A DNA stretch of 5,459 nucleotides from Merdicola sp048393175 (GTDB lineage: Bacteria > Bacillota > Clostridia > TANB77 > CAG-508). The stretch lies in contig DBFJJM010000123.1 of the NCBI GenBank assembly GCA_048393175.1, positions 1 to 5,459 on the forward strand. Reading direction: 5' to 3'. Positions 1-5,459 of the stretch are shown here, piece by piece. The position numbers were made by a program, and so were the translations under genes. The notes below the pieces were generated by a model, which saw nothing but the letters and a program-made list of their open reading frames with translations, was not told the origin of the DNA and made no database searches. Each line of letters starts with the position of its first letter. Positions within the stretch are counted from its first letter, which is position 1.

Positions 1-17
1 AAAAGAAATGCTAGTAT

Positions 18-58
18 AAAAAAACTTGGTAGACTATCAAAAGTTTATCAAGTTTTTT
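18..58 (+). terminator. Intrinsic terminator of an upstream gene
   Basis: Bases 25-35 (CTTGGTAGACT) pair with 42-52 (AGTTTATCAAG) in an 11-bp stem with two G-U wobbles and a six-base loop. The stem is followed directly by six T (53-58) and then GTTTG. The A-run at 18-24 can pair with the T-run and extend the stem. Read on the minus strand the two wobbles become A-C mismatches, so the + direction is favoured. It probably ends a gene lying left of the window. One frame (bases 2-19) reaches TAA at 17-19 just before the stem and could be its last codons, but that is too short to call. The element separates the four-gene operon from what lies upstream. Confidence 0.75.
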
Positions 59-60
59 GT

Positions 61-91
61 TTGCAAAAAATGTAAGAAAAGACAATTAATA
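61..91 (+). promoter_or_regulatory. Weak candidate promoter for the four-gene operon
   Basis: TTGCAA (61-66) resembles a -35 box and TTAATA (86-91) a -10 box, but the 19-base spacing is long and the region is so A/T-rich that such matches arise by chance. A promoter is expected between the terminator ending at 58 and the ATG at 169; this is the best candidate I see. No operator or riboswitch-like structure is recognisable in the leader. Confidence 0.25.
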
Positions 92-131
92 TGAAAAATA
101 AAGAAGAATAAACAAGAAAAATAGTCACATA

Positions 132-160
132 CTAAAATTGTAAAAAAAAATTTTAGGAGG
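132..160 (+). promoter_or_regulatory. Leader hairpin overlapping the Shine-Dalgarno site of gene 1
   Basis: The Shine-Dalgarno sequence AGGAGG at 155-160 lies 8 bases before the ATG at 169 and is a full consensus match, so this start is secure. CTAAAATT (132-139) and AATTTTAG (149-156) form a perfect 8-bp inverted repeat around a nine-base A-rich loop, and its right arm covers the first two bases of the Shine-Dalgarno site. The stem is almost all A-U, so it would be weak. Any effect on translation is speculative. Confidence 0.4.
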
Positions 161-168
161 ATAAAAAA

Positions 169-1206
169 ATGAAAAAAATTTTTTACAGTATAGTAATTGT
201 ACCAATCTTATTGCTATTTCTTTTTTCTATTTCGGTTCAAGCAGATGCTCTTGGCTCTGTTACAGCAGATGTAGATAAACAGACAGTCCATCCAGGAGAA
301 ACGATAAAGATAACAGTAAATTTTGGACAAGATTTAGGAGCGTATACGGTAGATGTAGCATATGATAATAATGTATTAGAATATGTATCAGCAGAAGGGG
401 GAACAGCTAATAATCAAGCAGATAAAGTAAGAGTTGTTTTCCATGATGAGACAGGTGGGTCAAGCCCAAGAAGTAGTATGAGTGTAACCTTTAGGGCAAA
501 AGCAGATATTACTACTTCTAATCCTACCAATTTTTCTGTTACAGCAGAAGGATTAGCAAACCCAGATGCCAGCATAACATATGATGATATTACTTCTGGC
601 ATTATAAAAGATATTGTGGTAGAACCTCAATATGAAGATTATGCAATTAATTTAACACATGCAGCTGATTTAATCAAAGAAAAAGAAAATGAAATGAAGC
701 TTATTATCACATCTGCAATGGGAAAAAATTATGACCATGCTAGAATTATGGCAGAAGCAACAACACCAAGTGGTGCAACAGCAAAATTACTTGCAACAGA
801 CCAAACACGTGCAGAATATGACTTGATTGAAAGTGGTTTTGGAGATGCATCTGGTTATAAAATTGGTGGAAAAGATATGAGAAAAGAATTAGATTTAAGA
901 GGTGTTTTTAGCCAAGTGGGTTCTTATGGAATTACCATTAAATTAATCGATAGAGATAATTCTGATGCAGTTATTGCACAAAAAACATTTAACGTAACTG
1001 TAGCTGAAACACCAGTACAAGCACCAGAAGAAAATTTAGTACCAAATCCAGAACCAACAGAAGAACAGGAGAAAAAAGAAGAAGAGTTACCAAAAGCATT
1101 ACCCAAAACAGGTATAAACTATTATAGTTTAATAGCAAGCGTTGTCTTAGCAATTAGTGTCATTTTTTTAATTGTTCGCACCATTAAGAGAAAAGAGAAT
1201 AATTAA
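169..1206 (+). CDS. Sortase-anchored cohesin-domain surface protein
   Basis: This 345-residue secreted protein is probably a wall-anchored docking receptor for dockerin-bearing partners. Residues 1-25 form a signal peptide (MKK, a hydrophobic core, likely cleavage after VQA). Residues about 30-150 read as a cohesin beta-sandwich: PGETIKITVNF, then YTVDVAYDNNVLEYVSAEGG, then a VTFRAKA strand, the usual cohesin order. Residues about 155-280 look like a second, beta-rich domain that I do not recognise. A Pro/Glu-rich linker (281-310) leads to LPKTG at 311-315, a hydrophobic helix (about 318-336) and a basic tail (RTIKRKENN), which is a complete class A-type cell-wall sorting signal. The start is fixed by a consensus ribosome site. 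A sortase gene follows after 61 bases and a dockerin gene after that, supporting a scaffold role. The dockerin partner is inferred. A precedent for an LPXTG-anchored cohesin is ScaE of Ruminococcus flavefaciens. Confidence 0.88.
   Translation: MKKIFYSIVIVPILLLFLFSISVQADALGSVTADVDKQTVHPGETIKITVNFGQDLGAYTVDVAYDNNVLEYVSAEGGTANNQADKVRVVFHDETGGSSPRSSMSVTFRAKADITTSNPTNFSVTAEGLANPDASITYDDITSGIIKDIVVEPQYEDYAINLTHAADLIKEKENEMKLIITSAMGKNYDHARIMAEATTPSGATAKLLATDQTRAEYDLIESGFGDASGYKIGGKDMRKELDLRGVFSQVGSYGITIKLIDRDNSDAVIAQKTFNVTVAETPVQAPEENLVPNPEPTEEQEKKEEELPKALPKTGINYYSLIASVVLAISVIFLIVRTIKRKENN
1099..1113 (+). other. LPKTG sortase recognition motif
   Basis: Codons 311-315 of the first gene encode LPKTG, followed by a hydrophobic span and a positively charged C-terminus. 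In LPXTG proteins a sortase cleaves between Thr and Gly and joins Thr to a peptidoglycan precursor. It is the only LPXTG motif I find in the window. The adjacent sortase is its obvious candidate enzyme, though a housekeeping sortase elsewhere could also serve. Confidence 0.92.
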
Positions 1207-1209
1207 CCA

Positions 1210-1242
1210 AAAGAAGTTGGAGGTTATTTTTCCAACTTCTTT
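1210..1242 (+). terminator. Perfect hairpin between the cohesin and sortase genes; possible leaky terminator
   Basis: AAAGAAGTTGGA (1210-1221) is followed by its exact complement TCCAACTTCTTT (1231-1242): a 12-bp perfect stem, extendable by two G-U pairs to leave a five-base loop. It begins 4 bases after the stop of the cohesin gene. The T-tract after the stem is poor (TTTACATAATAC), so full termination is doubtful. It may be a partial terminator, or a 3' stabiliser or processing site that lets the cohesin be made in excess of the sortase. The sortase ribosome site (AGAGGA, 1255-1260) lies just downstream, outside the stem. Confidence 0.6.
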
Positions 1243-1267
1243 ACATAATACAAAAGAGGAGTATCAG

Positions 1268-1912
1268 ATGAAAGAGAAAAAACACAAAAAAAGCATTGTC
1301 ATTCTTATCGTATTACTTAGTGTCTTTACTTTAGTAGCATTTAGTATCTTTTTTGTAACAAAACAAAGGGTAAATAGTAAAAACCAAACGATTTCTAATC
1401 AGGTTACTAAAATCGTACAGGAAAAGCCAATAGAGCAAATACAAAATAACGTAGAATCTGCAACTGTCATAGTAAAAGAAGAGGAGCAACCAATCAATCC
1501 TATTTTTCCTACTGAATATAAAGGATGGAATGTAATTGCTCAGTTAGAAATTCCCAAAATTAAGTTAAAAACTTATGTTTTGTCCGAATATAGTCCTAAA
1601 GCTCTGTTGGTATCTGTAACAAAATTTTATGGCGATGAGCCAAACCAAGTGGGTAATTTTTGTATTGCTGGACACAATTATATACGAAACAATATGTTTC
1701 ATAATTTAAAAAAATTAAAAGTAGGAGATACTTTTACACTAACCGATAAATCTAATCAAACTATTCTTTATCAAATTTATAAAGTAGAAAAGGTAAAACC
1801 AAGTGATACAAAATGTTTATCTCAAAATACGAAAGGAAAAAAAGAAGTAACTTTAATCACTTGTACGTATGATTCTAGTATGAGAATTATTATAAAAGCA
1901 AAAGAAATTTAA
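1268..1912 (+). CDS. Sortase (membrane-anchored cysteine transpeptidase)
   Basis: This 214-residue sortase should join LPXTG-type proteins, most likely the adjacent cohesin protein, to the cell wall at the outer membrane face. A basic start (MKEKKHKK) and one transmembrane helix (about 9-30) give an N-in, C-out topology. A stalk to about 85 precedes the catalytic beta-barrel (about 88-214). The catalytic residues are visible: His136 in IAGHNY, Cys199 in TLITC and Arg206 seven residues later. The protein ends soon after the Arg strand (IIIKAKEI), without a C-terminal extension. The class is unsure: MF-x-x-L after the His recalls class B, the short size and TLxTC recall class D. ATG 1268 is chosen because AGAGGA (1255-1260) sits 7 bases upstream. 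A TTG at 1172 would give 246 residues but lies inside the previous gene, lacks a ribosome site and adds a non-signal-like N-terminus. Confidence 0.9.
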   Translation: MKEKKHKKSIVILIVLLSVFTLVAFSIFFVTKQRVNSKNQTISNQVTKIVQEKPIEQIQNNVESATVIVKEEEQPINPIFPTEYKGWNVIAQLEIPKIKLKTYVLSEYSPKALLVSVTKFYGDEPNQVGNFCIAGHNYIRNNMFHNLKKLKVGDTFTLTDKSNQTILYQIYKVEKVKPSDTKCLSQNTKGKKEVTLITCTYDSSMRIIIKAKEI

Positions 1913-1923
1913 AACATAGAACG

Positions 1924-1938
1924 AAAGGATTGTTTATG
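1924..1938 (+). promoter_or_regulatory. Ribosome binding site that fixes the start of the dockerin hydrolase
   Basis: AAAGGA (1924-1929) lies 6 bases before ATG at 1936. A TTG at 1930 is in frame two codons earlier, but it abuts the Shine-Dalgarno site with no spacer and so is unlikely to be used. The mature protein is the same either way, because the difference falls in the signal peptide. Confidence 0.75.
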
Positions 1939-4197
1939 AAAAAATTATTTATTTATCAAAAAGGAAAGATGCTTTTTATATTGTTATTTCTATTAGGAAT
2001 AATGGTACTTTTTCCCAATAAAGTACAAGCTTCTATCAAACTACAGGGAATTTCCAATTTTCCTCAAAGCTACCAACCCTATCTTCAAGAATTACAAAAG
2101 AAATTTCCCAAGTGGAAATTTACAGCTGTTTATACTAATTTAGATTGGAATTACGTGATTCAAAAAGAAAATGAATTTGGAAAAAACCTTGTCCCTAAAT
2201 CGTATTCGGATAGTTGGAAAAACACCAAACCAGGTGAATATAATGTAGAAGTAGATTTAGGTTGGGTAGATGCTTCTAAAAGGGCAGTAGAATATTGTAT
2301 GGACCCTAGAAACTTTTTAAATGAAGGAAGAATTTTTCAGTTTGAAACACTATCTTATGAAGAAACAGAGAATCAAAAAGAAGGAATTGAAAAAATATTA
2401 TATGGAACAGAATTTTATAATAACCAAGTTTTTTATTATGACGAATATGGAAATTCAATTTCTATGGCAGAAAAATATAGTGATTTGATTTTACGAGGAG
2501 GAAAGACTTCTTTGGTAAGTCCTTATCATTTATCTTCTAGAATTAAACAAGAAGTAGGTCCTTTTTTGTCACATGCTTCAATTAGTGGTTTAGTAGAAGG
2601 CTTTAAAGGGTTATATAATTTTTATAATATCGGTGCGACAAGTTCTGCCGAACCGATGGGGGCAATTAAAAATGGACTACGCTATGCACGAGATGGAAAA
2701 GGAGCAAGTCAAGCAACGAAAGACAAGTATTTAATTCCTTGGAACAATAAAGAAAAAGCCATAACAGGGGGAGGGATTTTCATTGGTTCTAGTTACATTA
2801 ATATAGGGCAAAATACTATTTATTTTCAAAAGTTTGATGTAAATGATGATAAAGCGGGGGAATTATTTTGGCATCAATATATGACAAATGTACTAGCACC
2901 ATATAGTGAATCAAAATCAATTCAAAAAGGATATGCTAATAGTAATTTATTACAAGGACAAATCAATTTTATGATTCCTGTTTATGAAAATATGCCCCAA
3001 CTTCCTACAGAGTCTCCGGATATTAATTTAGCAGACTATACATCAGATAATACAAGGATTTATGCTAAAGTAAGTAATACTTTAAATGTAAGGTCAGGGC
3101 CTAGTACCAATCATGAAACGATTGCTACGTTAAATGCGAACGAGCAAATGACCAGAATTGCAAAAGGAAGACAGTCAGGAGAATTATGGGACAGAGTAAA
3201 ATTAGATAATGGAATGATTGGTTATGTGTTTCAGAAATATACAGAAGAAGTACCAAATCATGTCATTCAAGATATTAATGTAAAATTAGAAAAAACGAAA
3301 ATAAATAAAACAGAAAGGACTAAAATGATAGTAGAAAAACTGCCAAAAGAAGCGGAAGCGACGATAAGCTATTTGACAAGTGATGCTAGTGTGGCATTAA
3401 TTGATGAAACGGGAAGTATAGTAGGAGTAAGGGCAGGTAAAGTAAAATTAATGGCACAAGTGGAACATACCAATATCAGAAAAGAAGCAGAATTAGAAGT
3501 CTATAGTCCTGTTACAGATTTATATGTAGACAGAAGCACGATTTCTCTTCCTGTAGGGCAAAAAACAAAAATAAATGCTTTTGTTTTACCAGAAGATGCC
3601 AACAATCAAACGATTTCCTATTCTTCTTCGAATGAAGCAATTGCAAAAGTCGACTCTTCTGGAATGCTTACTGCTTTAAAAGAAGGAACTACCCAAGTTA
3701 GTGTTATAACACAAGAAAATAATATTCGTAAACAAATAGAAGTAACGATAAGAAAAGCAATTGACCCATCCGAGATTTCCTTTGATGAGAGTCTAAAAAT
3801 AGAAAATAGCCAAATCACAAAACTTAATGATAAAGGAACAACAGCAGCACAAATGAGTGAAAAAATAACTTCTATTTATCCTTTTAAAATCGTAAATTAT
3901 AAAAACCAAGAATTAAAAGATTTTGATTTAGTAGGGACGGATTCTAAAGTTTTATTTTATGATAAAGATGAAGTAATAGCAGAATATCAAATTCTTTTAT
4001 ATGGTGACGTAAATGGGGATGGAAGAATCAATAGTGTCGATTTATTCTTATTACAACGTCATATCTTACAATTAGAAATGTTTCAAGGCAATTTCTTAAA
4101 AGCTGCCAATGTCCAAAAAAATGAAAAAAATCCAAATAGTGTCGATTTACTAATATTGCAACGTCACATTCTAGGATTAAAGCAAATCGAACAGTAA
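1936..4197 (+). CDS. Secreted peptidoglycan glucosaminidase-like protein with SH3b, Big_2 and dockerin domains
   Basis: Probable autolysin of 753 residues that cuts the glycan strands of peptidoglycan outside the cell. Order: signal peptide 1-32 (likely cleavage after VQA); glucosaminidase-like region (GH73 type) about 36-330, as in clostridial beta-N-acetylglucosaminidases, with FPQSYQPYLQEL, DPRNFLNE, IKQEVG, YNFYNIGA, FIGSSYINIGQ and HQYMTNV blocks; SH3b about 375-436 (TLNVRSGPSTNHETIATL); two Big_2-like Ig domains about 441-523 and 526-606; a small beta module about 610-688 of the kind that often precedes dockerins; type I dockerin about 689-750. Glu206 in IKQEVG is my best candidate for the catalytic acid, by analogy with LETG/LESG in other GH73 enzymes; this is not proven. 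There is no LPXTG or transmembrane anchor, so SH3b and dockerin must provide retention. Cohesin genes on both sides fit a docking role. The domain family is fairly sure; the exact bond cut is not. Confidence 0.85.
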   Translation: MKKLFIYQKGKMLFILLFLLGIMVLFPNKVQASIKLQGISNFPQSYQPYLQELQKKFPKWKFTAVYTNLDWNYVIQKENEFGKNLVPKSYSDSWKNTKPGEYNVEVDLGWVDASKRAVEYCMDPRNFLNEGRIFQFETLSYEETENQKEGIEKILYGTEFYNNQVFYYDEYGNSISMAEKYSDLILRGGKTSLVSPYHLSSRIKQEVGPFLSHASISGLVEGFKGLYNFYNIGATSSAEPMGAIKNGLRYARDGKGASQATKDKYLIPWNNKEKAITGGGIFIGSSYINIGQNTIYFQKFDVNDDKAGELFWHQYMTNVLAPYSESKSIQKGYANSNLLQGQINFMIPVYENMPQLPTESPDINLADYTSDNTRIYAKVSNTLNVRSGPSTNHETIATLNANEQMTRIAKGRQSGELWDRVKLDNGMIGYVFQKYTEEVPNHVIQDINVKLEKTKINKTERTKMIVEKLPKEAEATISYLTSDASVALIDETGSIVGVRAGKVKLMAQVEHTNIRKEAELEVYSPVTDLYVDRSTISLPVGQKTKINAFVLPEDANNQTISYSSSNEAIAKVDSSGMLTALKEGTTQVSVITQENNIRKQIEVTIRKAIDPSEISFDESLKIENSQITKLNDKGTTAAQMSEKITSIYPFKIVNYKNQELKDFDLVGTDSKVLFYDKDEVIAEYQILLYGDVNGDGRINSVDLFLLQRHILQLEMFQGNFLKAANVQKNEKNPNSVDLLILQRHILGLKQIEQ
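4000..4185 (+). other. Type I dockerin domain with a degenerate second calcium loop
   Basis: Residues 689-750 of the hydrolase hold two F-hand-like repeats 35 residues apart. The first loop is classic: GDVNGDGRINSVD, with Asp691, Asn693, Asp695, Asn699 and Asp702 at calcium positions 1, 3, 5, 9 and 12, followed by helix LFLLQRHIL. The second reads ANVQKNEKNPNSVD: it keeps Asn734 and Asp737, but the other ligands are replaced (Asn725, Gln727, Asn729/Glu730) and the loop is one residue longer. Its helix (LLILQRHIL) is almost identical to the first. Both repeats carry Ser-Val at loop positions 10-11, which help set cohesin specificity in known dockerins, so the recognition face looks symmetric. 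Confidence 0.88.
4030..4173 (+). repeat. Internal DNA repeat encoding the two dockerin helices
   Basis: Bases 4030-4068 and 4135-4173 match at 32 of 39 positions by my hand count, with the first 15 bases (AATAGTGTCGATTTA) identical. Most differences are silent or conservative (Leu/Phe/Ile). The 105-base offset is exactly 35 codons. This fits the duplicated origin of dockerins. The loop-coding sequence upstream of the second copy has diverged far more than the helix-coding part. Confidence 0.8.
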
Positions 4198-4210
4198 GGA
4201 GAAGAAAATG
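4196..4210 (+). promoter_or_regulatory. Ribosome binding site overlapping the stop codon of the dockerin gene
   Basis: AAGGAG (4196-4201) shares two bases with the TAA stop at 4195-4197 and sits 6 bases before the ATG at 4208. This tight junction suggests translational coupling of the hydrolase and the second cohesin protein, and it fixes the start of the last gene. Confidence 0.8.
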
Positions 4211-5459
4211 AAAAGAAGATTACAAACCGTACTATGGATACTTTTTCTGGTTATGTTATGGATTCTTCCAGAAAAAAGTTTAGCAAAAGTTAATCTTTCT
4301 ACTACGAATAAAGAAGTAGAAAAAGGGCAAGTATTTCATGTTTCTTTACAAATAGAAGAACCTGTAGCCTCTTATACAACTAGTCTTTATTTTGATAGTG
4401 ATAAATTACAATTTGAGTCTGGACCAGAAGCATTAAGCTATACCGAAAATGAGATAAAGTATGTATGGTATGAAGGTCAAGAAAAACCAAACTTTGTCTT
4501 TCGAGCCAAAGAAAAAGGAACAACACAAATAGGAATAAAAGGACAATTTTATGATGATACTGGAAAAAGATTAAATTTAACCCAACAAGGATTAGAAATA
4601 AAAGTCAATCAGAAAGAGCAACAACAGGAAGGTCAAATAGAAGAAGAGGTAATAGTAGATAGTAGTAATAGTAAATTAAAAACTCTAAGAATCAATTATG
4701 AAGGAATGACTCCTATTTTTAAGCCAGATGTTTATGATTATTATTTTGTAACACAAGAAGAAATAGATAACTTAGAAATAGAGGCAAATAGTGAGAATCC
4801 TAGCTCCACTATTACGATAATAGGAAATGAAAATTTGAAACAAGGTCAAAATAAAATTACAATTAAAGTAAAATCACCAAGTGGAGAGGAATCAGAATAT
4901 CGAATATGGGCTACAAAAACCAAACAAATAGAAAAGACAAATACAAATTTAGAAACTTTAGCAATTGAATATGGAGAATTACAGCCAGCTTTTAGTAATG
5001 AAATGACGCATTATACAGTAGTGATGCCAACAGATGTAGCCCAAGCTAATATTTTAGCAGTACCAGAAGATATGGCTGCAAAAGTGGAGATACAAGGAAA
5101 AAAAGACTTACAATATGGGAATAATACTTTTACCATTGTGGTTACAGCAGCCGATCATTCTACTACAAAAAAATATGTTTTAACAGTTTATAGAAGAAAT
5201 GAACAAGAAGAAATAGAGGCAAAACAACAACAAGAGGTAGAAGCGGAAAAATTAGCTACTGTATTAGACGCAAAAGATGAGCAGACACAGTGGAACGAAG
5301 AAGAAGTGATAAAAGCTTCTTTATTAGAACAAAACAAAAATCAAATTTTATGGATAATAGGAATTATCATCCTTATAGCCATTGCTAGTATCCTTATATA
5401 TCAATATAAAAAGAAACAAAAGAAAAATAACAATCAAAACAAAAAACAAAAGAAGAAAA
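4208..5459 (+). CDS. Membrane-anchored cohesin-like protein with two cadherin-like beta-sandwich domains (3' end off the window)
   Basis: The frame is open for 417 codons to the right edge, so the gene is incomplete, probably by only a few residues given the Lys-rich tail. Layout: signal peptide 1-26 (MKRR, hydrophobic core, cleavage after SLA); cohesin-like domain about 27-133 (VEKGQVFHVSLQI, SYTTSLYFDSDKLQFESG, FVFRAKEKG), parallel to the first gene's cohesin but shorter; a Glu/Gln-rich linker to about 155; two cadherin-like beta-sandwich domains about 156-236 and 247-329, each opening with L-x-x-L-x-I-x-Y and closing with an EYRIWATK- or KYVLTVYR-type strand; a charged, possibly helical stalk about 330-377; a transmembrane helix about 379-399; a cytoplasmic Lys/Asn/Gln tail. 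There is no LPXTG before the helix, so it should stay in the membrane. The cohesin call is weaker than for the first gene. Likely role: a second docking site for the dockerin hydrolase, set closer to the membrane. Confidence 0.78.
   Translation, partial: MKRRLQTVLWILFLVMLWILPEKSLAKVNLSTTNKEVEKGQVFHVSLQIEEPVASYTTSLYFDSDKLQFESGPEALSYTENEIKYVWYEGQEKPNFVFRAKEKGTTQIGIKGQFYDDTGKRLNLTQQGLEIKVNQKEQQQEGQIEEEVIVDSSNSKLKTLRINYEGMTPIFKPDVYDYYFVTQEEIDNLEIEANSENPSSTITIIGNENLKQGQNKITIKVKSPSGEESEYRIWATKTKQIEKTNTNLETLAIEYGELQPAFSNEMTHYTVVMPTDVAQANILAVPEDMAAKVEIQGKKDLQYGNNTFTIVVTAADHSTTKKYVLTVYRRNEQEEIEAKQQQEVEAEKLATVLDAKDEQTQWNEEEVIKASLLEQNKNQILWIIGIIILIAIASILIYQYKKKQKKNNNQNKKQKKK

Noticed and set aside
91..111. 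Tiny leader frame ATG to TAA (six codons) before the first gene
   Set aside because: No Shine-Dalgarno sequence precedes it, and such short frames are common by chance in A/T-rich leaders.
142..169. A-runs (nine and seven A) near the first start codon as a possible slippage or phase-variation switch
   Set aside because: Both lie outside the coding frame, so length changes would not shift the reading frame; changes in spacing could matter slightly, but there is no evidence for it.
414..602. Minus-strand open frame of 62 codons inside the first cohesin gene
   Set aside because: It lies fully within a well-supported gene, shows no ribosome site or domain, and reads as a shadow of the cohesin coding sequence.
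924..1106. Minus-strand open frame of 60 codons
   Set aside because: It is antisense to the linker and last domain of the first gene; its Ser/Gly-rich composition is that of complemented Glu/Pro codons, with no independent support.
1172..1267. N-terminal extension of the sortase from a TTG codon
   Set aside because: It overlaps the end of the cohesin gene and runs through the hairpin; the ATG at 1268 has a good ribosome site and gives a normal sortase N-terminus.
3618..3818. Minus-strand open frame of 66 codons in the dockerin hydrolase gene
   Set aside because: It is antisense to the second Big_2-like domain, with no sign of a real start or product.
1..5459. CRISPR array, insertion sequence, tRNA or rRNA
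   Set aside because: No regularly spaced direct repeats, transposase motifs, terminal inverted repeats or RNA gene signatures were seen; the window is filled by the four genes and short spacers.

Overview
The window is low-GC DNA with strong AGGAGG-type ribosome binding sites, short gene spacing and TAA stops. Every tryptophan I read is TGG, so the standard bacterial code fits. This points to a Gram-positive Firmicute, most likely a clostridial and perhaps gut-associated lineage. I cannot name the species.

Layout: bases 1-168 hold an intrinsic terminator for an upstream gene (about 18-58) and then an A-rich leader with a poor candidate promoter and a small hairpin touching the first Shine-Dalgarno site. 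Four genes follow on the + strand, apparently as one operon: (1) a secreted cohesin-domain protein with an LPKTG sortase signal (169-1206); (2) a membrane-bound sortase (1268-1912), preceded by a perfect 12-bp hairpin; (3) a secreted peptidoglycan glucosaminidase-like protein with SH3b, two Big_2-like domains and a C-terminal type I dockerin (1936-4197); (4) a second cohesin-like protein with two cadherin-like beta-sandwich domains and a C-terminal transmembrane helix (4208 to the right edge, no stop reached). Genes 2, 3 and 4 are separated by only 23 and 10 bases. No minus-strand gene is credible.

The genes read as a self-contained surface-assembly module. The sortase would attach the LPKTG cohesin covalently to the wall. 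The dockerin of the hydrolase would then dock on that cohesin or on the membrane-anchored cohesin of gene 4. Cohesin-dockerin pairing is best known from cellulosomes and from clostridial glycan-degrading exoenzymes. Here the dockerin is on what looks like an autolysin, so the complex may hold a wall hydrolase at the cell surface. The domain calls come from reading the sequences; the pairing and the biological role are inference. The second calcium loop of the dockerin is degenerate, which is the oddest single detail.
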